Positions 9,790 to 19,399 of a stretch of 40,004 bases of DNA are shown here, one piece after another. The notes beneath the pieces are model-generated. The model made no database searches. It was given only the letters and a program-made list of their open reading frames with translations, and had not been told where the DNA came from. A program made the position numbers and the translations under genes. Positions within the stretch are counted from its first letter, which is position 1. Each line of letters opens with the position of its first letter. Source of the DNA: Saprospirales bacterium (GTDB lineage: Bacteria > Bacteroidota > Bacteroidia > Chitinophagales > Saprospiraceae); contig CANHDG010000005.1 in NCBI GenBank assembly GCA_947459365.1, forward strand, positions 1 through 40,004, given 5' to 3'.

Positions 9790-9841
9790 GGTGGGAGAAG
9801 TAATTTTTTCACCTTAATATTTTTCATTAAAAACGATTAAA

Positions 9842-10753
9842 ATGTCTACTAATCAATCTATTATTTGTTTTGGCGAAATGTTATGGGATTTGTTGCCCAC
9901 CGGAAAAGTGGAAGGTGGCGCACCGATGAACGTCGCTTGTCATGCTGCACGACTTGGCCATCCTACCCGGATGATTAGCAGGGTTGGGGATGATGAATTG
10001 GGTAATAGTTTGGTCCGTTTTTTAGGTTCAAAAAATGTGAATGTTCAGGCTGTCCAGTTTGATCCGGTCATTCCTACAGGTACGGTTGAGGTTACCTTAG
10101 ATGCCTTGGGGGCTCCTAGTTATGAGATTGTTTACCCTTCTGCATGGGACTTTATTCAGGTAAAGTCGGAAGAAGAGAAGTATGTACGGGGAGCAGGAGC
10201 ATTTGTATTTGGAAGTCTGATCTGTCGTGAAAAGCAGAGCTGTACTGCCCTATTCAAGTGTTTGGAGCTTGCCCAATTGAAGGTATTTGATGTGAACTTA
10301 CGTCCTCCTTTTTACTCTGAAGAAGGTATTCAGGCCCTCTTGTTAGTGTCCAATATTGTGAAGATGAATTTGGAGGAGTTAGAAGTTATTGCGGGTTGGA
10401 GTAATTATGAGGGGACGGTAGAACAGCGTATGAAGCTGTTGTTTGAGCGATTTGGCTGGAATGTTTTGGTGGTTACGTTAGGTTCAGGGGGGGCTTATGC
10501 CTACACTTCTGCTGGGTTCTGTTATGAAAAGGGAGTAGCAGTTCCTGTGGTGGATACAATTGGTTCTGGGGATGCCTTTTTGGCCGGCTTTATTCACTAT
10601 TATCTGCAAGAAAAGCCCACTGGTCAGGCTTTGCGGTATGCTAATGCTTTAGGGGCGTTTAATGCCCTGTTTTCTGGGGGAACACCTGTCATTACGGAAG
10701 GTGCATTTGAGGCATTTTGCGCCGAAAATCAGTTAATAATTGACTTCAATTAA
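9842..10753 (+). CDS. PfkB-family carbohydrate kinase, probable fructokinase
   Basis: GEMLWDLLPTGKVEGGAPMNVACHAARLG and the PfkB signature DTIGSGDAFLAGFI. Confidence 0.92.
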   Translation: MSTNQSIICFGEMLWDLLPTGKVEGGAPMNVACHAARLGHPTRMISRVGDDELGNSLVRFLGSKNVNVQAVQFDPVIPTGTVEVTLDALGAPSYEIVYPSAWDFIQVKSEEEKYVRGAGAFVFGSLICREKQSCTALFKCLELAQLKVFDVNLRPPFYSEEGIQALLLVSNIVKMNLEELEVIAGWSNYEGTVEQRMKLLFERFGWNVLVVTLGSGGAYAYTSAGFCYEKGVAVPVVDTIGSGDAFLAGFIHYYLQEKPTGQALRYANALGAFNALFSGGTPVITEGAFEAFCAENQLIIDFN

Positions 10754-10754
10754 T

Positions 10755-12362
10755 ATGCTTATGTTCAAACAAAACTGTCAGCTTCTCCATACAGCGCTTG
10801 TGATTGCGTTGGTCCTAGGTGGGTGTAATCGCAGAATGGCTGTTCAACCGGGTACTTATGGTGAGCAGCATCGTCCTCAATGGCATTATTCCCCACCGCA
10901 GAAGTGGATGAATGATCCAAATGGTATGTTTTATTACGAGGGGAACTATCATTTATTTTACCAACATTACCCTGAAGCAAGTGTATGGGGCCCTATGCAT
11001 TGGGGGCATGCTGTCAGTAAAGATTTAGTACATTGGGAGAACCTACCGATAGCGATTTACCCAGATTCACTGGGGTATATCTTCTCTGGTAGTGCGGTAG
11101 TTGACTGGCAAAACAGTTCGGGTTTGGGGAGTTTGGAAAATCCACCAATTGTTGCTGTTTATACCATCCATGATATGGTTGCTCAAAAAGCTGGGAGGTT
11201 AGATTGTGAGAGTCAAGGGATCGCATTTAGTTTGGACAAGGGAAAAACCTGGACTAAATACGGCAAGAACCCTGTGCTTCCTAACCCGGGCAACATTCCA
11301 GATTTTCGTGATCCTAAAGTTAGTTGGGATCCAAGAGGCTCCAATTGGATTATGACGCTAGCTGCTGGAGATGTCATCAGTTTTTGGAGCTCCAAGAATT
11401 TAATTAATTGGGAGCATTTATCTGATTTTGGGAAAGGGTTGGGAGCTCATGGTGGAGTGTGGGAATGTCCAGATTTATTTCGGATGAAGGTAGAGGGTGC
11501 TAATGAGTATAAGTGGGTATTGGTGGTTAATTTGAATCCTGGAGGTCCTAATGGTGGCTCTGGCACGCAGTATTTCGTAGGAGAGTTTAATGGCAGGCAG
11601 TTCATTCCGGATGCTTCGTTTTTATCCTCTATTTCGAAGGAATCAGGAGTTTGGTTGGATTATGGAAGGGATAATTATGCTGGTGTGACTTGGTCAGATA
11701 TTCCGGAAAGCGATGGGCGTAGGATACTGATTGGTTGGATGAGCAACTGGGACTATTCGAATGTTGTCCCAACAGAGACCTGGAGGAATGGGGCTACCCT
11801 TCCAAGGAGTTTGACTTTGCACAATACAAAGCAAGGTTATAGGGTTTTTTCAAATCCGGTAAAAGAGCTACAATCTATAAGAAAGAAAGAGACAAGTTGG
11901 TCTTTTTTAGACCTTAAATCAGGGCAATTTGTAGCGCCTAAACTTCCCTTTTCTCCGTTGCAGTCTGAGTGGGATTTGGAGCTAGAACTACCGGAGGGAA
12001 GTATTGGTAAATATTGGATAGAGCTGTTTAACGATCTCGGAGAGCGGTATCGAATCGGCTATGATGCTGTTGGTAAACAGCTTTTGAGCGATAGGACAAA
12101 ATCTGGGCCTAATCAATTTTCAGACCGTTTTGCGCGGAGTATCCATGCTGCACCGCTACCACTTTCTGGCAGCAAGCTTCGGTTGCACCTTCTTTTTGAT
12201 GTGGCTTCTGTAGAAGTATTTGCAGAGGAAGGGAGTACAGTCATGACGGAGCTGTTTTTCCCTACTCGGCCCTTTACTTCGGTGAAATTAGTTGCGGAGG
12301 GAGGCGATTTACTGTCTGCTAAGGGGAAGACATGGCATCTTGAAAGGGTGTGGGCTAAGTAA
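10755..12362 (+). CDS. GH32 beta-fructosidase (levanase/inulinase/invertase), probable lipoprotein
   Basis: Lipobox-like LVLGGC, then RPQWHYSPPQKWMNDPNGMFYYEGNYHLFYQHYP (nucleophile WMNDPNG), FRDPKVSWD (RDP), WECPDLF (EC). Start 10755, one base after the fructokinase stop. Confidence 0.96.
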   Translation: MLMFKQNCQLLHTALVIALVLGGCNRRMAVQPGTYGEQHRPQWHYSPPQKWMNDPNGMFYYEGNYHLFYQHYPEASVWGPMHWGHAVSKDLVHWENLPIAIYPDSLGYIFSGSAVVDWQNSSGLGSLENPPIVAVYTIHDMVAQKAGRLDCESQGIAFSLDKGKTWTKYGKNPVLPNPGNIPDFRDPKVSWDPRGSNWIMTLAAGDVISFWSSKNLINWEHLSDFGKGLGAHGGVWECPDLFRMKVEGANEYKWVLVVNLNPGGPNGGSGTQYFVGEFNGRQFIPDASFLSSISKESGVWLDYGRDNYAGVTWSDIPESDGRRILIGWMSNWDYSNVVPTETWRNGATLPRSLTLHNTKQGYRVFSNPVKELQSIRKKETSWSFLDLKSGQFVAPKLPFSPLQSEWDLELELPEGSIGKYWIELFNDLGERYRIGYDAVGKQLLSDRTKSGPNQFSDRFARSIHAAPLPLSGSKLRLHLLFDVASVEVFAEEGSTVMTELFFPTRPFTSVKLVAEGGDLLSAKGKTWHLERVWAK

Positions 12363-12431
12363 GAAAATTCAGAGTTGAACCTTCATTTTTTTGATTGCAT
12401 ATGTTCATTTTTTATTCAAACTTTTTTCGTT

Positions 12432-15400
12432 ATGAAATTCAAACTATTATTTAGTCTTGCGCTGTTTTTGACGGCACAGGTTGCGTTTGCTCAACGGAAC
12501 CTGACCGGCAAGGTAACAGACGCAGAGACCAGCGAGCCATTAGCGGGTGCTACGGTGGTGGTTACTGGTACTAACGTTGGCACCTTGACAGATGGCAACG
12601 GAGCTTTTCAACTAAAAGCTGGCAATGATGCAACAACGCTTACTGTATCCTACACGGGATACAACTCACAAACGATTGCTATTGGGGCCTCTAATGTAAT
12701 CGATGTCGTGTTGCAGGCGGGTGCAGTTCTTGATGAGGTGGTAGTCACCGGTTATGGCACGGAGCGTAAGAAAGACTTATTAGGTGCTGTTGCTATCCTA
12801 GACATCAAAGATGTAGAGGATGTAGCAAATCCAAATGTGTTACAAAGTATGCAGGGGCGGGTTGCTGGAGTGAATGTTGATCAATCTGGAGACCCGGGTC
12901 AAGGAGTACGGGTACGGGTGCGTGGAACCAGTACTTTGGGTAAGCTGACGGATCCATTGTACATTGTAGATGGAGTTCCTGTGCAGTCGTTTGTTTCCAA
13001 TGAAAACAACTCCACTATTCCACAGAGTTGGGATCTTTCTTGGTTAAATCCGAACGATATTGCTTCTATTCAAGTATTGAAAGATGCTTCCTCCGCTTCA
13101 ATTTACGGAGCTAGGGCGTCTAATGGAGTAGTAATTATTACCACAAAACAACCGGGTAAGCAGAAGCCTAGGGTTGACTTTAACCTGAGGACCACTTTAG
13201 AAAATTGGAATGATTACGATGATTTGACGAATAACAGAGAGCGAGCGATAGTAGAATGGCAGGGAGCTGTTAATGATGGAACCAATCCAGACAACACGGG
13301 AATTTATAAGTACAAATGGCATCTTGATCCTAGTTTAGGACCTGGTATTCAAGGAAACGGGGTTCCTGTCTTGGACGAGATAATTTATCCTGAGTGGTTA
13401 GACGAAGGAGATCAGCTTAGGCCTTCTGGTCATCCGCAGAGTATTTATGGAGGTAATATTGAAGAGGGAACGGATTATTGGAAGGAGATTTCTCGTAGAG
13501 GGTATATGCAGAACTATGATTTAGCTTTTTCTCAAGGCAATGAGCGAGGAGGAGTGCAGTTTGGTGCCAATTATTTTGATCATCGTGGAGTGGTTATTAA
13601 TTCCAACTTTAAGCGGATGGGTATGCGGATGAATTCAAATTTCAAATTTTTAGATGGTAAAATAACGATTGGAGAAAACCTAACAGTTTCGCGTGGACAG
13701 CGATTGCTTTTGGACAATGGATTTGGTGGCACTCCGGAGCAGGCTCCTTACCGTTACAAATCTATTTTGCCGGTTCGGACAGAAGATGGTCGTTTTTCTG
13801 GCCCTCCTGGTGGCGGTTTTTCGGATCGTGACAACCCGGTTGCGTTATCTGTGGATAATCAGGATGATCGAAGTAGTAACGTAAAGGTATTTGGTAATAT
13901 TTACACAGAGGTTAAGTTGTTACCTACGTTAACATTCCGGAGTAGTTTTGGAGGTGATTACGACAATATTTTCTCGAAGGATATCTTTCGCACCTATTCC
14001 CGGGGTTTTTTGGCGAATACTACAGCTGAGTTGCAGTTAAGACAAACGCATCAGACCAACTGGGTTTTCAACAATACATTATCTTATTCAAAAGTATTTG
14101 GTCGGCATAATTTGAATGTACTAGGTGGTACGGAAGCTATTCGCAACAACGTCAATATTTTTTCGGCGAGTGCAAAAGGTTTTGCGCAGGAGACGGTGGA
14201 GTATTTTCAACTTAGCGCAGCATCTGGGGAGCGTACCTCCTCAGGCATGAGTACGGGTTTTTCGCTATTCTCTTATTTTGGGAAGATTAACTATGATCTA
14301 AATGATAAGTATTTGGCTTCAGTAACGGTGCGTCGGGATGGTTCTTCTCGTTTTGGTACCCAGAATCGTTTTGCTGTTTTTCCAGCGGCTTCAATTGGCT
14401 GGAGAGTATCTGAGGAGGATTTCCTAAAAAACAACGAGTTGATATCTAATTTGAAAGTCCGAGCGGCATGGGGTCGGACGGGCAATCAGGATATTTTGAA
14501 CGATGCACGTTTTGGGCTTTACAGGGCGGTATATGCTCCAGCAAGTAATATTTTGCCTTGGGACGCTGGTTGCGCTCAAGCCCCATGTGCGGATGCAGCT
14601 ACCTCTTATGATATTGGAAACAATGATTCTGGCATATTGCCTTCTGGATTTTTAGCTACTCAAACAGGGAATGACAAATTGCGTTGGGAGACTACCACAG
14701 AGGCCAATTTTGGACTTGATTTTGGTTTGTTGAAGGGTCGATTGAACGGTACGATAGAGGTGTTTAAGCGTTCTACTAAAGATATCTTAGTACAGCCAAA
14801 ACAAATTGCAGCGTTTGGAGATGGAGCATCCCAATGGGTAAATGGTGCTTCGATGGAAACAACAGGTTGGGAGGCTTCTTTGGACTATAATGCGGAGAGT
14901 AAGGGTGATTTTCGGTATTCAGTTGGGGTGAATCTTTCCCATTACAATTCAATTATTACAGAACTTCCTGAAAGTTTGTGGGCTTCTTATGCAGGCAATG
15001 CTGAACAAAACATTATTGGTCAGGCACCAAATGCATTATTTGGATACCGCACGGACGGCATTTTCCAGAATCAGGCGGAAGTGGAGGATCATGCAGAGCA
15101 AGTGGGCAAGCGAGTTGGGGCACTTCGGTATGTTGACTTAAACAATGATGGGGTGATCAATGCGCTTGATCAGGAATATGGACCTGCTAATGGAGTTCCT
15201 GTGGTGGAGTTTGGGGTGAACTTTCAGGCAAAGTGGAAAAAATTTGATTTCAGTTTATTTACATGGGGTAACCTTGGTAGGGTTGTCACTCCCGACGTAT
15301 ACCGTATGGAGTTAGGCTCTTTAGATAATGGTGAAAATGGAGGTGTTAATCAACTGGATGCTTGGTCTCCAACGAATACAGGTAGTTACATACCTGCGGC

Positions 15401-15683
15401 ATCTAACAGTAATCGCCCATTTGGATTTTCTTTGGATTATAATGTAAGGAACGGAAATTACCTGTCCTTGCGTCAGGTAATGTTGGGATATACTTTTGAG
15501 CAACAACCCGATAGCCCATTTTCGAATCTTCGGATTTATATCAGCGGTGAAAACCTAGGTTGGTGGGTAGATCGTAAGGGCTCTAATCAATACGTTCAAA
15601 CGGGTTGGTCTATAGAAAACCGTTTGGCGGGCATTTACCCAAAGGCTCAGCGATTTTCTCTTGGGGTAACAGCCAGCTTCTAA
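12432..15683 (+). CDS. SusC/RagA family TonB-linked outer membrane protein
   Basis: Signal peptide MKFKLLFSLALFLTAQVAFAQ, carboxypeptidase-D-like domain (LTGKVTDAETSEPLAGATVVV), TonB-box/plug (LDEVVVTGYGTERKKDLLGAV...DASSASIYGARASNGVVIITTK). Confidence 0.96.
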   Translation: MKFKLLFSLALFLTAQVAFAQRNLTGKVTDAETSEPLAGATVVVTGTNVGTLTDGNGAFQLKAGNDATTLTVSYTGYNSQTIAIGASNVIDVVLQAGAVLDEVVVTGYGTERKKDLLGAVAILDIKDVEDVANPNVLQSMQGRVAGVNVDQSGDPGQGVRVRVRGTSTLGKLTDPLYIVDGVPVQSFVSNENNSTIPQSWDLSWLNPNDIASIQVLKDASSASIYGARASNGVVIITTKQPGKQKPRVDFNLRTTLENWNDYDDLTNNRERAIVEWQGAVNDGTNPDNTGIYKYKWHLDPSLGPGIQGNGVPVLDEIIYPEWLDEGDQLRPSGHPQSIYGGNIEEGTDYWKEISRRGYMQNYDLAFSQGNERGGVQFGANYFDHRGVVINSNFKRMGMRMNSNFKFLDGKITIGENLTVSRGQRLLLDNGFGGTPEQAPYRYKSILPVRTEDGRFSGPPGGGFSDRDNPVALSVDNQDDRSSNVKVFGNIYTEVKLLPTLTFRSSFGGDYDNIFSKDIFRTYSRGFLANTTAELQLRQTHQTNWVFNNTLSYSKVFGRHNLNVLGGTEAIRNNVNIFSASAKGFAQETVEYFQLSAASGERTSSGMSTGFSLFSYFGKINYDLNDKYLASVTVRRDGSSRFGTQNRFAVFPAASIGWRVSEEDFLKNNELISNLKVRAAWGRTGNQDILNDARFGLYRAVYAPASNILPWDAGCAQAPCADAATSYDIGNNDSGILPSGFLATQTGNDKLRWETTTEANFGLDFGLLKGRLNGTIEVFKRSTKDILVQPKQIAAFGDGASQWVNGASMETTGWEASLDYNAESKGDFRYSVGVNLSHYNSIITELPESLWASYAGNAEQNIIGQAPNALFGYRTDGIFQNQAEVEDHAEQVGKRVGALRYVDLNNDGVINALDQEYGPANGVPVVEFGVNFQAKWKKFDFSLFTWGNLGRVVTPDVYRMELGSLDNGENGGVNQLDAWSPTNTGSYIPAASNSNRPFGFSLDYNVRNGNYLSLRQVMLGYTFEQQPDSPFSNLRIYISGENLGWWVDRKGSNQYVQTGWSIENRLAGIYPKAQRFSLGVTASF

Positions 15684-15705
15684 TTCATTTACAAAACAAA
15701 GTGTT

Positions 15706-17460
15706 ATGAAAAAATATCTTTTTTTGACAAATATTCTCGGGTTTCTGCTTATTACCGCCTTGGGGGTTGGCTGTAAACAAGAGTTTTTGGATTTCAAACC
15801 GGCAGGTGTCATTTCTGATGAAGATTTGAACACGGTAGAGAATGCCGAGAAGATGATTATTGCTGCTTATGCCTCCTTGGGGAATGATGGGTTGTTGGCC
15901 CATCAATACGGAGATATGTGGGTATATGGCAGTGTTCGATCTGATGATGCCTTTAAAGGTGGTGGAAGTATTGGAGACCAATTTGATAGTCACATGGTGG
16001 AGGTGTTTACCCTCAATACTCCAGCAAATGGGAACTCTAATTTGATGTGGACCTATTTGTATGCGGGTATCTCGCGGGTTAATGATGCGATACGAAGGGT
16101 TCAAGGCCTATCCGATGAGGAGTATCAAGCAAAGGCCGGGGTTAGCCGTGCTCAACGATTAGCTGAGCTGAGGTTTATCAGAGGACATTATGAGTTTATT
16201 TTGAAGGTTCTTTACAAGTTCCCTGTTTATATAGATGAGACCATTGCAAAGGACGATATTATTAATGTATCGAATCGGGAAAAGTCAGATCAGGAGGGTT
16301 GGGCTTACATTGCAGATGAGTTTCGTGCAGGCGTTGCAAGCTTGCCAGCCGTTCAACCGGAGGAGGGGCGCCCTTCTAAGAATGCTGCACGGGCATATCT
16401 TGCAAAGGTATTGCTATACAAAGCGTACATTCAGAATGACCAACATCAAGTGACAAGTATCAATGCTGCGGAACTGGAGGAAGTTGTTAGCCTGATTAGT
16501 ACCATTGAAAGCACCGGAGAGTATAGTTTATATGACGATTTTGCTAAGAATTTTCTTTGGGAGTATGAGAGTGGTGCTGAGTCTGTCTGGGCAATCATGC
16601 GTTCTATCGACGATGGTTCACCGGAGGGTCGTGGCAACTTCTCAACTGGTTTGACGTCTTCTCTTGGTCCTGGGTATGGGTGCTGTTCGTTCAATCAAGG
16701 CTCACAGAATCTAGCGAATGCTTTTAAGACGGATGCAAATGGATTGCCCTTATTTAACAGCTTCATGCAAGGGGAAAATATTGAGACAGCTCAGGATATT
16801 CAGTCGAATAATATGGACCCAAGGATTGCCCATACTTTAGGGATTATCGGTATGCCATTCAAATACGATCCTAACAGAATCTATGACTCTACTTATGCGC
16901 GTGTACCGGGTGTTTATGGTTATGTTCTTGGAATGAAGGATCAGGAATTACCCTCCTCCCCTGCTTTTCGTCAGTATCAGGCATTTTTTAGCATTTCTCG
17001 TAATACCGATCAAATTCGTTTTGGAGATTTATTGTTAATGAAAGCAGAAGCACTGATTGAATTGGGAAGAATGGGAGAAGCTTTACCTATTATAAATGCA
17101 ATTCGGGAGCGCGCGGGTAGTACAGCAAGTACTTCTAGACTCGTTTACGCTAATGGCAATCCGACAGGACAGTGGAAAGTTGGGACCTACAGTACGTTAG
17201 GAACGCAAGAAGAGGCTCGTACCATTTTGAGGTGGGAGCGCCGCTTAGAGTTGGCCTTTGAATCGAAACGCTTTTTTGATCTGGTCCGTTGGGGGGTTGC
17301 AGCAGAGACGCTCAATGCCTATTTTAACACGGAAAAGCAGTACCGTGACTATTTAAATGAGGCGCGGTTTACTAGTGGTCGAGATGAGTATTTGGCAATA
17401 CCACAAACTCAGATTACGATAAGCCGTGGTTTGTATCAACAAAATCCGGGGTACAACTAA
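15706..17460 (+). CDS. SusD/RagB family outer membrane lipoprotein
   Basis: GCKQEFLDFKPAGVISDEDLNTVENAEKMIIAAYASLG... LLMKAEALIELG... RWERRLELAFESKRFFDLVRWG; immediately downstream of susC. Confidence 0.96.
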   Translation: MKKYLFLTNILGFLLITALGVGCKQEFLDFKPAGVISDEDLNTVENAEKMIIAAYASLGNDGLLAHQYGDMWVYGSVRSDDAFKGGGSIGDQFDSHMVEVFTLNTPANGNSNLMWTYLYAGISRVNDAIRRVQGLSDEEYQAKAGVSRAQRLAELRFIRGHYEFILKVLYKFPVYIDETIAKDDIINVSNREKSDQEGWAYIADEFRAGVASLPAVQPEEGRPSKNAARAYLAKVLLYKAYIQNDQHQVTSINAAELEEVVSLISTIESTGEYSLYDDFAKNFLWEYESGAESVWAIMRSIDDGSPEGRGNFSTGLTSSLGPGYGCCSFNQGSQNLANAFKTDANGLPLFNSFMQGENIETAQDIQSNNMDPRIAHTLGIIGMPFKYDPNRIYDSTYARVPGVYGYVLGMKDQELPSSPAFRQYQAFFSISRNTDQIRFGDLLLMKAEALIELGRMGEALPIINAIRERAGSTASTSRLVYANGNPTGQWKVGTYSTLGTQEEARTILRWERRLELAFESKRFFDLVRWGVAAETLNAYFNTEKQYRDYLNEARFTSGRDEYLAIPQTQITISRGLYQQNPGYN

Positions 17461-17467
17461 AGTTGAA

Positions 17468-17503
17468 ACTGTTGGGGGGCAGGAGATATTGCTCCCCAAC
17501 AGT
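17468..17503 (+). terminator. Strong 14-bp hairpin after susD (ACTGTTGGGGGGCA-N8-TGCTCCCCAACAGT); attenuator or processing/stability hairpin
   Basis: 14-bp stem with one G-U pair, 8-nt loop, without a proper T-tract (followed by ATTCTATATATG). Confidence 0.7.
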
Positions 17504-17556
17504 ATTCTATATATGATTCTTTAGAATATCAAATTCGTACTATAGTTACTATCGTT

Positions 17557-19380
17557 ATGAGAAAAATCCTATTGTTGATTTCATATTGCATCTATAGCCT
17601 TGTTTTGGATGCTCAATCCTACGTAGAGATTGCACAATCTGTATTCCCTTCACCGGTAAAGAATACCAACGGAGTGGCTGTTGCGGACTATGATCAGGAT
17701 GGTGATTTAGATATCTTTTTTACCGGAATAAAAAACTTTGAATTGTTGGATAAGGATACCTGGAGCAGGCTATTCAGAAATGAGGGGGATGGGCATTTTG
17801 TTGAGACAACTGAGGAGGCAGGTTTTGGCATACAATACGTAAATGAGGGGCTGAAAGCTGCTCGGGGAGAAAAAATGGGTGCTTCGTGGGGAGATTATGA
17901 TAATGATGGGTATCCTGACTTGTTTTTGGCAAATAGTAGGGAGAATCAGCTTTACCACAACAATAAGGATGGAACTTTTACAGATGTCACGGTAGTTGCG
18001 GGAGTTGCTGGCTGCAATACATGTTACTCTTCTACAGGACTTTGGTGGGACCATGATCTAGATGGAGACTTAGATTTGCTGGTCAGCAATCTTAACACTA
18101 GAAATGTGATGTATGAGAATAAAGGAGATGGCACCTTTCAAGACGTGACGGAGCTAACTGGCTTGGGCGGAGGGCCAACCATCACTTGGTCAAGTGTAGC
18201 AATTGATGCAGGGAAGGATGGTTTTTTAGATCTTCTTCAGGTCAATGATACTCAGGCGAAAGAGTTTTTTGAAAATAGAACAGGACAACGATATAACGAG
18301 GCTGCCCTTGCCTACCGTCTAGACAATAAGGGGGCTGGTATGGGAGTTGCTGTTGGCGACTGCAACAATGATGGGTTATTTGACCTTTACATTACAAATA
18401 TATTCAATCACCTTCCGAATCCTTTATTTGTTGACACCGGGAACCGAAGATACACCGATAAGGCTGCGCAGTTTGGTGTTCAAAATACTGGCTGGGGTTG
18501 GGGAGTATCTTTTTTGGATGCAGATCACGATGGGGATGAGGACTTAGTGGCTGTAAATGGTCCGATTGACAAGCTGTACGATGTTGTGCAGCCGGATGAG
18601 CCGAATGTATTTTTTCAGAATAGATTAATGGATGAAGGAGAGCCAGGTTTTCGAACAGTTTCATCGGAAGTGGGATTTAATGGTTTCGCAAAGGGCAAAG
18701 GGTTAGAGGTTTTTGATTATGATCAAGACGGTGATTTAGACTTAGTGGTTGCAAACATGGAAGATGCTGCTTATTTCTATAAGAGCGAGACGATGATGAT
18801 GGGGCAAGAAAAACGAAATTGGATTCAAATTAAGCTTCAAGGAGTGGAGTCTAACCGAGATGGATTTGGCACTACCGTTCAATGTAGAGTGGGTAACCAA
18901 TGGTATCATCGGTATCACCATGGTGCAGCGGTCTTTGGTCAAAGCATAAAACCTGTTCATTTTGGATTATCTAAAGCTGATACGATAGATGAAATACGTT
19001 TTATTTGGCCGTCTGGGAGGGCTGAGGCGATTTTTAGGGTTCCAAGTAATCAGTTGCTTGCTTTCCGTGAGGGAGGAGGTATTCTAATTGAAAATATACC
19101 GGGAGGAAATTCGGGCGGATTTTCATTCACGAAGCATTCGGTATCCCCGAATCCTACTTCGAGTTCTTCTACTCTAACTTTTCGAGTGGGTAAGAATGGA
19201 GCATTAGCGTTTAGAGTCTTTTCCAGCTTGGGTATTGAGGTGTTTAAAACAACCAGTTTTCCAGACGTGAACGGCAATGTACTTATTGAGTGGGTGCCAG
19301 GAAGTATTCCATTTGGCACCTATTATTACATTGCGACTTGGGGAGAACAGGTTTTTTCGGGCTCTATTGTTTATCGTTAA
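17557..19380 (+). CDS. CRTAC1-like VCBS/FG-GAP repeat protein with ASPIC/UnbV domain and T9SS type A sorting domain
   Basis: Repeated DYDQDGDLDIFF / DYDNDGYPDLFLAN / DHDLDGDLDLLV loops; UnbV-like WIQIKLQGVESNRDGFGTTVQCRVGNQWYHRYHHGAAVFGQSIKPVHFGLSKADTIDEIRFIWPSG; C-terminal SPNPTSSSSTLTF... sorting domain. Confidence 0.9.
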   Translation: MRKILLLISYCIYSLVLDAQSYVEIAQSVFPSPVKNTNGVAVADYDQDGDLDIFFTGIKNFELLDKDTWSRLFRNEGDGHFVETTEEAGFGIQYVNEGLKAARGEKMGASWGDYDNDGYPDLFLANSRENQLYHNNKDGTFTDVTVVAGVAGCNTCYSSTGLWWDHDLDGDLDLLVSNLNTRNVMYENKGDGTFQDVTELTGLGGGPTITWSSVAIDAGKDGFLDLLQVNDTQAKEFFENRTGQRYNEAALAYRLDNKGAGMGVAVGDCNNDGLFDLYITNIFNHLPNPLFVDTGNRRYTDKAAQFGVQNTGWGWGVSFLDADHDGDEDLVAVNGPIDKLYDVVQPDEPNVFFQNRLMDEGEPGFRTVSSEVGFNGFAKGKGLEVFDYDQDGDLDLVVANMEDAAYFYKSETMMMGQEKRNWIQIKLQGVESNRDGFGTTVQCRVGNQWYHRYHHGAAVFGQSIKPVHFGLSKADTIDEIRFIWPSGRAEAIFRVPSNQLLAFREGGGILIENIPGGNSGGFSFTKHSVSPNPTSSSSTLTFRVGKNGALAFRVFSSLGIEVFKTTSFPDVNGNVLIEWVPGSIPFGTYYYIATWGEQVFSGSIVYR

Positions 19381-19399
19381 TTGTAATATTTATTGAAAT

